In this document: piece by piece, positions 1 through 12,997 of the stretch
How positions within the stretch are numbered: position 1 is the first letter of the stretch
Layout of the letters: each line of letters begins with the position of its first letter
Assembly (NCBI RefSeq): GCF_964355755.1
Contig: NC_092679.1
Span: forward strand, 4,340,001 to 4,404,000
Origin: Antedon mediterranea
Lineage: Eukaryota; Echinodermata; Crinoidea; Comatulida; Antedonidae
Direction: 5' to 3'
Length of the DNA stretch: 64,000 bases
Made by a program: the position numbers and the translations under genes
Notes under the pieces: model-generated
The model's database searches: none
Told to the model about the DNA's origin: nothing
Seen by the model: the letters and a program-made list of their open reading frames with translations, nothing else

Positions 1-75
1 ACAGAACAAACACCTAAATGCTAGACATTTAAGGTATTTGTTCTAAAAATATAATAGTTTTTTGCTTTTTGTTAG

Positions 76-1351
76 ATAATATCAAAAATGACAATGATGA
101 ACAAATAGATGGACTGTCCAACACTAAACTAAAGTCGTCGTCGATTTGCCCACCCATCACCATACCATTGTCATCTGATGAGTTGCGATTGGTTCGTGGC
201 TTTCGTGATAAGTTTACAGAAATCGGTCTACAACTGAAAAGCATTGATGAAGACTCGGTGCGGGTATCGAGCGTGCCAGCGTGTTTCGTTGAGCATGACG
301 TAAGCGAAATGAGGCATGGACGCAAACCTGTCGCAGACACGGTTGTTGAAGTAAGTTTTTGGGTTATGTATTATTAGCCACAAATTGCATGGTTATATGA
401 AAATGAACAGTAAAAACTATCTATCTAAAAACACCTTTATGGCACAAAAATACCTTGCTTATTGTCTATATCTAAATACTAATTTTTTGATCTTTACTTT
501 TTTTAGACACTGATAAAGGAACAACTGACTTTATGGACCCAGACATTGGGCGCAGCGGGTACCTTGCCTAAAACAGTTACCAAGGTTCTAAATTCGCAAG
601 CTTGCCATGGTAAAATTTCATTTGCACATATTTTGGTACTAGATAGTTGATTCAACACATGTGTATGTACAGTAACGTGTGTGTGTATTTACAGTATTAG
701 AACGCATTGTGGGGAAATGCCTATATAAGGTGGAGGGGGAATTTTGTTAGGTCCCAAAAATGTCCCCTTAATAGGATATTAATATTTTTTTTATAATGGT
801 TGCAATTAAATCCACTTTTGCAATCCCACCATTTTGATTAAATAGAATATTCAAAAAATAATCAAGCTTTATATCTATATTTTGTAGGGGCTATCAAATT
901 TGGCGATGCCTTGACATTATCAGCATGCAAGAACCTGATAGGTGACCTCGCTCATTGTGATCTACCGTTTCAGTGTGCTCATGGTCGCCCTTCACTCATG
1001 CCTATCTTGGACTTTAACTTGATGAGATCAGTTTCAGATTCTGAGGTTTGTTGCATGATACAGTATTTTAAAGACTTTTATAGTATAGGGGTTTTACTCA
1101 TTTGGATGAGCCATAGATATACTAGTCTTATTGAACTCAATAACAAATGTTTGGTTTGTAGAGTGTCCAGTGGACTGCATTACAAACATATAATGATAAT
1201 CTTATAGAGGGGGCTGTTACATTTATCAATAGCTGCTACACTCTGCACAATATTTTTTTTACAGCCTCCAAGAAAACCGAGCCTTTGGAAATTGAATAGA
1301 ACATTACATTGTGAGAATGAAACATTAATAACTAATGATAAACCAGATTAA
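76..1351 (+). CDS. MLH3: MLH3 DNA mismatch repair endonuclease, C-terminal part (5' truncated by window)
   Basis: Four exons can be joined: 76-350 (enters in phase 1), 507-609, 888-1045 and 1265-1351, with TAA at 1349-1351. All junctions are GT-AG and the frame stays open. The product resembles the C-terminal dimerisation and endonuclease domain of MutL-gamma subunit MLH3. Visible family motifs are [13 protein letters not shown] followed by HGR in exon 1, ACHGAIKFGD across the exon 2/3 junction, and [10 protein letters not shown] in exon 3. The last is the MutL Cys-x-His-Gly-Arg-Pro metal-site element. The final exon ([12 protein letters not shown]) matches the short MLH3 tail. In known MLH3 the DQHA(x)2E(x)4E metal motif lies just before the first residues seen here, so it should be in the exon left of the window. 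MLH3 pairs with MLH1 and nicks DNA in meiotic crossover resolution and repair (family knowledge). The assignment is strong; only the missing 5' part is unknown. Confidence 0.92.
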
Positions 1352-3227
1352 TATTGTGTGCACTGAACCATGAAGTTATATTGGTCCCTGGATGTGACTG
1401 GTGAACCATGAATACATGCAATTTATGGTCACTGGAGCTGAAAATGCAATGAGTGCAAAAATAATAACTTTGTTTTAATTTGAGTACTGTAGTTAGCTCA
1501 GTAAAAATGCAATAACAACGTGCAATTATATTATTCTTTATTGCCAAATGTATAAGAGGATCACTTATTTTCAATAAAAAATTACATAATTTTAATATTA
1601 CGTATGTTTTGTGTATAAATAGCGATTTATGATGCGCTATGCAGCTATTCAGTCATTATGTGCATGCTCATGTGATCCATCTCACATTTTTTATCCCTAC
1701 ACTACCCCCTAAAGTAGCAACTTCTATGACTCGCGTGTACATATACTATCAGAGATAGTTAGATTTTTTATATTACTTCTCGCGAATCCCAGGTTCCACC
1801 TACACCCCACTGTTAAAAAATTTATCATGTGAAAATTTGAATAAGAAACTACTTTTAGCCAGCCTGTCTCAAGTTTTTGCCTCGCTTTTTATTCTTCATA
1901 AAAACAAATTTAAATCAAGTTTGTTCAATAGATTGCGATCTAGTTTCCTTTTGACGATTTAGATAATAAATTGGTGATTGCTAATTGATAATGCTAATTT
2001 GCTTTACATAGTACAGTACTTCCTTCTGTTTTATGGCGACATAGTTGTTTGTTTTATCAAAAAAAATACCGGTTTCACTTATGAGAATATATCTGCTAAT
2101 AATATGTTTAAAAAAAAAATTAAGTACAGTATCTCAAGTACGGTACTTAATTTGTGGGTGCCTATACTTGCTAAAAATACAGGTCTGTGAAAAGGATTAG
2201 CCTAGGTTCAATATGAATAATTATAAAATAATTTTGGAATAAATTGAATGCGTTTTTTTACTCATAACAATCTTTATGCAAACATAGTGAGTTTTCTTGT
2301 TATTGTAACTATATAAAAATCAAATTTCTTTTTGAACAACCAAAATGACGATGAAACGCCAGTTGAGAATGAAACCTGATAGGTTTCGAAACGTACTGTA
2401 AGTTCGCTTATACTATTTTTGGTGGTTCAAAAAGAAATTTTATGTAGTAATACCTATTCCACAACCAGATGAAATTCTTCCAACATATAAAAATCAAGTT
2501 TTGTATCTTATTGAGGGCGCACTTTATGGTTTGTATTATTTTCTCTCTGTATTTACAATTTTTGACCAACAACTGGGACCAGCATTGTTTTTTGGGCATG
2601 GATGATATGCATGGTTAATGTTTGTTTAGATACGGAATATCTTTATTAATAGATTATTAAAAGGTAACATTATACCTGGAGAAGACTACGGGGTCTATTT
2701 GACGTGGGATTTTATTTAACTGGAACCAGCAATTTCTATCTAGATCACCGTCCTCTCTCTACTACCACTTCCGCGGTGGTACACAACAGAGAACCACCCC
2801 AGCCCAGCACACTGACAAGACAAGGCCACCGGAGGTGGTTTCGATTTCCTTATCCGCCACACATCAAAGGACGGTTCGTACGGTCGTCTGCTGCTTTAAC
2901 TACGAACCTCCTACAATAACAAGCATCTATTCTCGCTTTTTCAAAGAATTTGGTATGAAATCATAGCTCCATATTCATTATGAGGTAAGCTCGTTTTGTA
3001 TTATATTTTTTTAGGCTAGATTCCATATGAAATTAAATTCATCCACACTTACTTCACAATACTCTGAGTCTGATCTAGTCCATGCATTGTTTTAAATTGG
3101 GTCACATTCCAGTCTGGTGGTGGTTTTGCTGTATCCTATATATTGGTATTTTGACATCCCCACCCCCCTCTCCCTACCCACATATTATATGTTGAATATT
3201 TTAAGATGTGCATACTAATAACTAGGC
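1352..3227. other. MLH3 3' flank and intergenic DNA
   Basis: AT-rich sequence downstream of the MLH3 stop. An AATAAA at 1573-1578 could serve as the MLH3 poly(A) signal. No coding exon or RNA gene is supported. A GC-richer island at about 2700-2930 stands out and is listed as a finding; its 71-codon open frame has no recognisable motif. Confidence 0.5.
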
Positions 3228-4020
3228 GGATTAGGCCAAGTTGAGCCGCCGACAAGTTGAGCCGCCGCCAGAAGAACGTTATTTTCTATGAAACGCCAAA
3301 TGCTTACTTTCGCCGGTGCTCGTTTCTATTTAATAGAAGTTCTATTTATATTACTTATTAGATATAACGATGTATATTCCAAAGTTTATATATCACGGTT
3401 TTTAGTATATATTATTAAATATTATAATTAAAGAGAAATAATTATGAATATCTGACTTGTAGATTTAAAAATATAAGGCCTAAAACATGACCGAAAATGA
3501 TCGTTTTTAGCCAAAAATGACGTAAACATGTTGCCCCCTCAGGCGGCGGCAGTTGTATGAACTAGGCCTACTCCATTTTTCGGTAAAATAATTGCATAAA
3601 ATCACCGTCTTTTAGTAAAATATTTTGTGTATTAACATTGTAAAATTTAATAAAATATGATATTAAAAGATATAGTAAATAAAAAATAATAATTATTTAA
3701 TCTCATTCGAAGAATATCAATACTCTATTAGTCCTGAAAAACAAGGTGATTTTACGTGGTAGACATACACGCGAGAAAGATTAAAAACAATTAAATTATT
3801 AAATATGACTACTTTCCTTTGCTGTGTATGGCGGTTCAAACCAACACAATCGTAGTATGTAATTATTATTTATTTTCATGACACAATAAACGTAAAGACC
3901 ATGAACTTTTGTACTAGGACACCACTCTATCACTACGCGAAATGTCGTAAAAGACGCACTGGGCGTTTCATAGAAATTACCGGCGGCTCAACTTGTCGGC
4001 GGCCCAACCGGTCATATCCC
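3228..4020. mobile_element. Non-autonomous DNA transposon (hAT-like MITE) with 8-bp target duplication
   Basis: A 793-bp element whose two ends are imperfect inverted repeats. Each end holds two copies of a block like AGTTGAGCCGCC, followed by TTTCTATGAAACGCC. The 3' end reads GGCGTTTCATAGAAAT then CGGCGGCTCAACTTGTCGGC. The element is flanked on both sides by the identical 8-mer AACTAGGC (3220-3227 and 4021-4028), a target-site duplication. An 8-bp duplication is typical of hAT elements, though a few other superfamilies share it. There is no transposase frame, so it would depend on a partner element. The interior is AT-rich with one further GGCGGCGGC patch near 3543. Confidence 0.85.
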
Positions 4021-4028
4021 AACTAGGC

Positions 4029-7000
4029 TAGGCCTATCTATGAATTGTCCCATCCTATATTGATATTAATTATTAACATGACATTATGTATTTGTTTTAT
4101 AAAGTAAAGTTTTTAAATACCAAAGAACTTTGATTAAAAGGTTAACTTCACTCACTTCACTTTTGATGATGCATTCATTAGAATTGATTTATTAATTAGT
4201 TACTGTATTTAATTACAAGACAAGTGGAGTGCGAGTCTTTAGTTAAATGATTTAATTTTTCATTGGTTGTGTTTGTACACATGAATAAAAGGTACGGAAC
4301 TATGTCAGGAAATCGTTGGCGTTTATTATTGTAGTTGACGTAGGTGAACCAGGAAGCTGTACATCGTCCTTAAACCAGTTACGTAGGGGTGTGTTGGTAT
4401 AAACTCAAAACTTCTCTGAACAGCATGATAAACTATAGGGTAGGGGCATTGGAGCTGTTTTGAGCAAATAATCAGCAGATCTACTGTAGCTCTTTATAAC
4501 TTTTCACCGTTTACAGAATGCCAGCAGTGGGAGTAGATCAATGCCAGTTGTTTGCGAGTTACTAATACTAGTCAAATAAAACTTACTAGCTCTAAAACCA
4601 GTCAGTATGGTAACACAGTACTACTTGTTTGTAGAACCATTTCATCTGTGGTATTGAGTTTTTTCTGAAACACTTACCACACATACCAGAACCAATTGAG
4701 CCTACCGTTTTGGGTTTTCTTTACAAAACTCCCCTCGCACCACGTACCCCTCCTTCCAATCCCCCTTGGTCTCATGTGAGCATACTGCAGAATCCACCTA
4801 CCATGCAGTATTCACTGGTTTTCCGACTGAAAAAGTACCTCCCTGAATCCACCTGCCGTCATCGTGGATTGCCAAAATGAGCTTAATTGTACTCGCATAC
4901 CTTAACAGCTGGGCCCATCCTAATGTCATACCTTCTCTGTTGATAGATTATCAACTATAATCAACCAGTTGTTACACAGTTCTAAGGTTATTACTCTATA
5001 CTTGTTATTAAGTGATAAGAAATGATGTACTTTTAAAAATAAATAATCTGTATAATGCTAACCATAGCTAGAAAAAAGTAAAGTACAGTACATCGAATCT
5101 ATGTCTAGCGATGGTCGCTGGTCATTTTTTAAATATTCTTTTGAGAATTAAGGGTAAGTGTGGGGTTATTCACCCATAGAGACGCCTCTGAATATAGTAT
5201 ACAGTATGTCTACTTTTATTTATTTTTTTTACGATAAAAATATTAGAAAAACATATTACTTATTTATTTCTAAAAATAAAGGATTTTATAAGAATGCATC
5301 CATGCATGCATTACAGTATAAAATCTACATTTCAAAATGTATTTTTTTCAAGGATATTTCCGACATATTTAAAGAATCTTTATCAAAAATGTGTTGGTGC
5401 ATAGCTCAGCACAGTAATAATTCATACTACAGTAATATTTCCTAAATATGATCTTTGCATTATTTTTCAATTGAAAATTATTTGACACAGCCATCAATAC
5501 CTGACATGACCTATTGACCCTGAGTTAAATTTCTAAATTGCTGTCTTTTTATATCCAAATAAAACCTGCCAGGATCACGAGATTTGCACCTTCGCAGTCG
5601 TGTTTAGCTACAGGCTAGGAACACTTTAACAATGTTGGGAATATTATATTGTAGGTCGTCTGAAAAAAATATTATTTGACTGGAAGGCTCGGAAAATAAT
5701 CAATTCAAACTATGTTATTGTCATAGTATAGTCCACAACAAAAAACTTACAACAAAAATTCATTATTAATTCAAATATGGTAGTGATGTAGACAGAGTTT
5801 AAGGTAATCTTTAAATTACTATACTGTTTAGAGAAGGAGTGGATGTACTGTAGAGTACATCTGAAACATATTTTGGTCCATAATTAGAATTAATTTGGCT
5901 ATGTCCTGCCTATAGTCGCAATGTTATAGAAATCCCTGCACTCTAATTACAGTATCTTGTTGCAGTGTATTCAAATACGGTAAGTGTAATACTACAATTG
6001 AAAGCGGTTTCTTATTGGAGGAAACATTCTATTAGATAACTGACGATCATTAGGACGAGAGAATAAACCAATAACACATACAACAATAGACTTATTTTGT
6101 GAAGGGAATATCCCTTCACAAAACCAAGGTCTAAGACAAAGATACGAATCACTGTTATTTGTCAAATGATCATTGATGTTAGGATGTTTAAATTGCTTAA
6201 AATCAATATATTCAATACTCAGACCGTTTAGTGTGAGCAATTTCTTCCCCAACATTAAACTGTGAAAATTAATTTATTTTCTCGAACCGTGTATTGATGA
6301 TGTTTTTCTGTGTACAGTACATTACAGTATTTAATATTGATGACAATTTTAATGTACTGTAAAATGTATTTCCAGCTTTAAATGAAAAAGGGATTTTATT
6401 TTCGCACCAATTATTTATGAAATCTGCATCATCAACGTATGACTGTTGATTGTTGTCGATTTTCAGAATTCCAAAATAGAAGCATAAAAGGGACTAGGAT
6501 TTCTGTATGCATTAAACATTAAGTACTGATTTAAATTAACAATTAATTATTTAAGTTGGAAAATACCTTTCAAAATAACTATTAAAAACTCAATTTGACT
6601 TGTTTTATATGATAATAATTGTAATAAAGTTGTATCTTTTTGTATCTGTCATGTGTTGTATAACAAAGAGCAGTTTTCATACAGGTAAATAATTGGTGAG
6701 AAAATAAAATCTCTCTTTTTTATACACTTTAAATTGCCTTTTGCAACATTAACTGTCAGTGTTACTCTACTGTACATCAGTATGCTGTTTTGGGGTTTAA
6801 AAATAAACATTATTATTTCACAGCTAAATAAACCTGGATCTTATCAATATCCTTATCTCTGCAGCACTGTCCACTCCCAATATCCTCTGATCTTTGTTCT
6901 ACAGTAGTAACAATAGTTGTTGACCTTTGACATTGTTTACATTCATCTCCACACGTGGCGTCATAAATTATTATTTGCCTTCAAGTGCAAACACTACACA

Positions 7001-8202
7001 TAGGTTACGTGCTGTACATTCATGTTCTATTGAAGATAAACTTAGTGGTAGAAAGTAACACTAATCAGAAAGTGAACCTTGATTTTAAAACCCCAGTGTA
7101 AACTGGTTTTAAATTATGTATTAATATCATATTGCAGCATAAATATAAAAAATAAAAGGCTCCTCAAGACTAATGTTGTGCCTTGTGGGAAGTCTGAGAT
7201 AAATATTGAATAAAAAATAGTAAAAAACATCTATCGGTATTATTTTTATTAATCACTGTCTATTTTGCTCTGACATTCCAGAATGAATGCATTTGTAAAC
7301 TGCTTTTGTAGTTAATTAGAGATTCCAATTTTAACTCAAATAACAAAACTATAGTTGACCTTGTAAAAAAAACATTGATGGTGCTGACAAAGAAACAATA
7401 TAATCTGTAAGTATCAAAGACTCCCGTAGTTTGCCCTTTATGGAACAATTAAAGTTAAAATCAAATCTACGTTTCTGCGAAAATCTGAGATATAAGGTAC
7501 ATGTAACGGTTCTAGGTATCAAAGACTGTTACAGTATTTCTATAAAAGTTTTTGCATTGTACATGCCCCTATTTAGAATTAGTAGATAATGCAACTCAAA
7601 ACAGTAAACTATAATACAATAGAAAATAAATCCTTATCTTCAAAATTCTATTATATTATTAATAAAATGCTGATAATTGTTCTATTTCCATGATTACATT
7701 TGTCTTTTATTTAGTGTTTTTATCACATAATGGTACAAAGTTTACTGTCTACACTGCTACATTAGTACAAACAAGTACATTTACCATTGTCCCATAGGGG
7801 GAAAAAAAACATTATTTTTACATTGTTTGTTATTATCAACAAATTCCTATGGACTATTGGAAAATCAACAAATTCCTAACATTGATGTTAGTTGAATGGA
7901 CTATTGGAAAACAGTACTGCACAATGTAATACAATATTTGAGCATCTCTCCAGGTGTTTGTACTATTATGTTACATTATAGTATTTCATATCTGTTGGCT
8001 TCCAATTAAAGTACTATACTTAAAGGACCTATTACTATATTAAATCCTTTTTTTAGATAAAAATATTTAATATAAGTATTGGATGGGAGTTTTTGATTTT
8101 ACTAAGTACGGTAGATATCTTTTCATCCATATTATTTTAAGAAACCCACTTTACAAAATATTAGGTTACACAGTAATGTACAGTATATTCCATTTAGACT
8201 AT
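4029..8202. other. Intergenic DNA without recognised genes
   Basis: About 4.2 kb of AT-rich sequence between two MITE insertions. The open frames here (for example at 5158 on plus and 5992-6255 on minus) are short, of low complexity and without splice context or family motifs. I see no RNA gene or array. Confidence 0.5.
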
Positions 8203-8314
8203 CAGCTCTATCTACACTATCAAACTTTATGTGACAAAAATATGATGTACCCAAATATGGAAGTGATATGAACATCTTTTTGTCACAAAGTTTGATAGTG
8301 TAGACAGAGCTTAA
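8203..8314. mobile_element. MITE family 1, copy A (palindromic, one 21-bp unit)
   Basis: Short palindromic element. It begins AGCTCTATCTACACTATC and ends GATAGTGTAGACAGAGCTTAA, one arm being the reverse complement of the other. The middle holds one unit of the type 'ACCCAAATATGGAAGTGAT'. Seven copies or fragments of this family lie in the window (8203, 10105, 21418, 26001, 30353, 41672 and 46743). Confidence 0.85.
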
Positions 8315-9042
8315 GGTTTGGATCCTGGGTAGAGCTTCAGGATTGGTTCTGAACTTGCATGTTAGCTCATTTTGAACAGCTTGTGGTGGTGGTCTAAAAT
8401 TATGCTGGTAAAATACAACATGATTTCCCCCAAAGCACTTAGCTTTACTGTACATATATCAATTAGCAACCAAGGGCAGGCCCAAATAGTATAATATATG
8501 TACATTAAATTTGGTTTATTCTCCAAGCCAACTATCCCAAAATGAACCTACCATCTAAATGTTGAATTTTTTTAGTGGAAAATCTGGTTATTGACATCCA
8601 CATTCTTTGGATTAAAAATTATCAAAAGCAAATTGTTCAACAAAATGTTGATATGGAAAACAGCTGCTTAAAAAAAGTTTTTCCTTTATATACTTTTGTT
8701 TAAAAGAAAATAAAGTTATTTGTTAGTTTTCCTGTTACATTTATAAAGTTTGCTTTTAAATGCTTTTGAACGACAGTATTGTATTGCAGATTTTCTCTGT
8801 ATGCTTCAGTATTAACTTGTGTTTCTTTAGGTCAGCTGGTTCAAACTTAACAATACACCAGATTACCAGGTCCCCATACTTTATATTGTTCTTTGTATTT
8901 TCCTATTTGACTTTAAATCTTCTATTCAATGATTCTGTAAACATGATTTTTAAATATTATATGGAACATGTGTATTTCCTTGTTATTTTGTAGATAAAAT
9001 ATATTTTGATTTTATAATAATATTAACATTTTTATTGACTTA

Positions 9043-9876
9043 GGGCCTGTTTCTATAGAGCAGAGAATACGGTTTTGAATACCGTTCTTTTCAAGAACCG
9101 TTTTTTCTTGCCAGCAGAAATGGGTCCCCACAAAAAACCACAAAAAAGAACCGATCTTAAAAACGGTTTCAAAAACCCCAATTGATTGCGGTTTCGATCG
9201 CAAAGAACCGTTCTGAAACCAGTTTCCACGGAGCAATTTTTAGCTGCAACATAATCGCAGTCTCAATTTGACCCCAAAAACTGAACTCTGCAGTCTGCTG
9301 CACTGGGACGATTGCGGTCAACTCGCAGTCAAACCCGCGCGATAGGACCTAGGCCTAAGTCATTTTTATTTCTCTAGATAGTGAACTAAAAAATGTTGAC
9401 CGATGCCATTACGAGGTTCGTAAAAAATATGTGAAGGGAAGAAGATGAGGGGACTTGTCGGGAGTCGGAAGAAAGACTCACGTAGGCCACATGTTTTTAA
9501 GAATATTGTAAAGCGTGTGAAAGCTAGACGAGTTCAACTTGACAATATCAGAGGGTGCTACGTACCTATACTTTAACCAAGGACCACAATAACGTTTCAG
9601 GTAATAATTCCCCCTTCTATGATGAAATGGATGCTATTTCTTGGGGATCGCGCTATGCGAAAAAAAGTAAACATGACCTCGATCCAATCACGCTTCCGCC
9701 TAACGAACTGCATTGTGGTGTATATAATGACGTCATTCATAACGAACGCACATGAACGAAACCGGTTTTATTGAAGTAAAAATTGAGCTGCAACGCGATC
9801 TTTATTTATAAACAACAGACGAAACCGGTTTCCAAAAAACCGTTCTTTTTTTTTATTTTTCAATAGAAACAGGCCC
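9043..9876. mobile_element. DNA transposon relic with GGGCCTGTTTCTAT terminal inverted repeats
   Basis: An 834-bp interval starts GGGCCTGTTTCTATAGAG and ends CAATAGAAACAGGCCC, a clear terminal inverted repeat. Inside both ends are many copies of AACCGTTCTT-like or reverse-complement words, as expected of subterminal transposase-binding repeats. GGGCC-type ends resemble PIF/Harbinger elements, but a 3-bp target duplication is not obvious, so the superfamily is unsure. A 66-codon frame at 9555-9755 lies inside and has no recognised domain. It is less AT-rich than its surroundings. Confidence 0.75.
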
Positions 9877-10104
9877 ACAGAGAATTATAGTGCAATAGTT
9901 GGCATTACATCATAGATCTATTTGTAAAGAGCAGTGGTTTATTTTGAGTTGTTGGGTTATGATATTATACAGTATAACTATTTTCGATTTTTGAGCTGGT
10001 CATTTTCAAGAACCTATGTGTCCGTGTCTTTTTTTGTCTGTGACTGTATTTTTTTTTCCACGTTTTTTGTGTCCGCATCATCATTTCCTTTATACAGTAT
10101 TGTG

Positions 10105-10255
10105 TTAAGCTCTGTCTACACTATCAAACGTTATTTGACAAAAAAATGTGATGTGCCCATACATGGACATGATGATGTCATATCACTACTATATTTGGGC
10201 ATATCACTACCATATTTGGGCACATCACAGTTTGATAGTGTAGACAGAAGCTTTA
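10105..10255. mobile_element. MITE family 1, copy B (two 21-bp units)
   Basis: Starts TTAAGCTCTGTCTACACTAT and ends TTTGATAGTGTAGACAGAAG. The internal unit is in the reverse sense and appears twice (TATCACTACTATATTTGGGC, then TATCACTACCATATTTGGGC). The ends are the reverse complement of each other apart from small changes. Confidence 0.85.
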
Positions 10256-12722
10256 CGACTTCAATGATATGACATGTACCCATGTGTTGTTGTCATAGTC
10301 CTTCCATTCTTTTATGGAATCATTTTGACTTTTAATATCATTGTCCTTTATACCATGGAGAAATATTCTCCATGTTTATACTGTGTTACTTATTTTTGTA
10401 GGTTTAATGCTGATCGGATTATTTACAGTTTTATAGGTCCCTTCTTTGTCTATTTGTCATTGAAGAAAAAAAAAACTTAATTTGAATGCCACAAAATCAA
10501 GTTCACATTCCATCATACACAGTACTGTACTTTATTATACACACATTGTTTCATAGTCATATTTTGTAGCGTGCCATAGCTTGAATGCCTACATACAGCA
10601 TCCTGATTTAGATTCCTAAAGGATTAATGAACGGAAGTAAAGGGTGTTACGCTTTATACTATCCATTGTTTTATAGTGAATTACAAACAGATATGTTTTA
10701 AGTCATTGCACCATTAATATTTATGTGAGATGTGCTATATATTCATATGATACATTTATTAGTTAGTAATTATTTAGTTAATTGCCAAATTCTGAAATAA
10801 GTGCCAAATTAAATGTTGATCCTTCACTTCAGCAATTTTACTTACTGTACAAATTATGGAATCAGTACTAACATACAGACAGACAAAAAATAAATGTCTT
10901 TTGAATTGAATTGAATTGAATAGTTAAAGGCTAAAGCTCATGTTTTTAAAGACCTGTGCCATATTGCTTGTTCTTAAAGCTACTGTAGACACTTTTCTCT
11001 CATTGCTTCGTCCTTTGGATAGAATGTAAAGCCTTCGGTTTGTCCTGATCATTGTCTATTACTGTGTCCTCTGAGAGAATAGTCTTGTACTAAAGATGTC
11101 ACCTAAGAAGTAAATTTAATGTAAAATAGGTTCAGTACACTAGATCACAGTCACAATTGAACATACAGTTTGCTTTAGGAATCGAAGGCAAGCATGTCAT
11201 TATAGCAGCTAAATAGATTTCCCAAAGAGCATTCACCAACCAGTTAATATTATGTCTCATTTCACACATAATTTAACAAATGCCCCTAGACAAAACATCG
11301 CATTCCCATTTTCTGTCATTGATTTGATTTTTCAATTCGGTAGAAAATGATGGCAGAAACTATTTCACAATGATTGTATTATGTAATGCAGTTAGTGACA
11401 CACTGGCTGAATGTCTTGGTCTATAATCAAATAACTGTTAATGAAGTTAATGATTGTAACCTTATCTGCGCATCTGCCAAAGGGTTTTACTGTGATTGTA
11501 ACTAGCTGATTTACTTGGTTAGTATTTTACTTCTATGGTGGTTATACAATAATGAAGGATATATACTGTAGCCAGGAAAATGTCGAAAATTGAAAACTTC
11601 CCTTGAGTGATTCCTTTAACAAAAATTAATTGGATTGGCCACTAGAGGGCAGTGTTGACAGTGGACTATACCATTTGTGAATAGTATGGTGTTCAATTTT
11701 AAATCTCTCGGAAAGTATTTAGGCCAAATTATAGTTTGTTTGAGTAGTTTTTTTTTATTATTAAAAAAATGTTTCTGGTAGTACAACAGTGCAATATCCC
11801 ATAAGAAATGAACATGTGTATTCAAAAAAATGAATTTGTTTTTATACATAATAATTATATTGTCTTAAAAATTATTTTATTCTCAAATGAACTTTAATAG
11901 ATATTATTTATTAGCAAATTTGATTTTTAAATCGAATTAAACTTTACAAATTGCAACAAATTATTCTGTACCGGTGTTTATTGAAGTCAGACAAAATGAC
12001 TTACTGTTTTCATTGATGACTAATTAAAAACAATCATTAACATCACAATGTGTTTCACCTTGATAGAAAATCAGAAATGGAATTAGTGAAGACTATTTAA
12101 ATCTTACTGGTAATTATTACTATTTTCTGCCATCTTGCTTGGATAAAACGACATTATAGAAGCCGATTAGCCTACTTACTTAAAATCAACTTTTCAACAT
12201 GTTTTTTATTTAGAAAATTTAAAAAAATAGAATCCGTTTAGTTGCGTTTTTTTATTTTTGGCATAAACCCCAAGCCGTTCGTTGCAACGTGCCTCTATGA
12301 TAAAACTCAGCCTGGTTAGTATTACTGTATCCTCTTTCTGGTACTATTTTTTAAATTTTTTTATTGGCACAGAATATTATTAAACAGGATAGTGTCTCCT
12401 TTCTGCGCTATTTTTAATTTTTCTGTAAAGTGTAAATTATCTAATTAATTTGTCGTCAGCATTTATTTATTTTTTAATCTTTAGTATAAGCAATTATATT
12501 AGCATCTGTTGTAAGCTGATAGAATTGTTTAGGTAATTAGGCAGGGAAGGGTTTTCAGTCAAGATTGACCCTTTTACCCTCGATACTGCGAGCCTTGGTC
12601 AATTTATACGGTCACTAAGGAAATGCCATATTAGTGTGTGACGATGATATCTCTGTAGAATACTTAATAAAATATTCAGTAGGTATTTTGTATATTAACA
12701 AGTAAGGAATAAATTATGCACT
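10256..12722. other. Intergenic DNA upstream of the Ena/VASP locus
   Basis: AT-rich sequence with no supported exon. Near 10886-10921 a run of TTGAA units (about four) follows a short unique stretch. This looks like the 3' tail of a retroposon, but the body is not recognisable. The last few hundred bases should hold the promoter of the 12723 first exon; no convincing core element was seen. Confidence 0.4.
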
Positions 12723-12997
12723 ATGTCTATAAAAACATCTGTTTCAATCAAAGTGTTAAAACCGCAGCGTACATTTGGTAGTATCGGTGGAAGTATACAC
12801 TGTTTAAGGAGCGTTGAGGACTTGAGATGTCACGTAAAACAAGAACCCTTTTATGAAACTATCAGGCCTAGCAATGATTATGAGATCCCAACTATTTCGT
12901 CTTACTACTACAAGAGCGGATCTCTTCAGGGGCTGGATAGAGTTGGTTATGAGTCTGTGAAAAAGTGGAAACCTCTGGAGTCTAGGATGTTACCAAG
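12723..12997 (+). CDS. ENAH: Ena/VASP candidate alternative first coding exon 1
   Basis: An ATG at 12723 opens 91 codons plus two bases and stops at a donor (CCAAG|GTAGGG). Phase 2 matches the acceptor of the common EVH1 exon at 25625, where the split codon would become Ser. The peptide starts MSIKTSVSIKVLKPQRTF and is Ser/Tyr-rich with a short YYYKSGSLQG stretch. It has no recognised domain. Joined to the common exons it would give a 551-residue protein. The call rests on ATG, open length, donor and phase. No transcript was available. Confidence 0.6.

Noticed and set aside
5158-5445. 95-codon plus-strand frame
   Set aside because: Low-complexity, Phe/Tyr/Lys/Ile-rich translation typical of AT-rich non-coding DNA.
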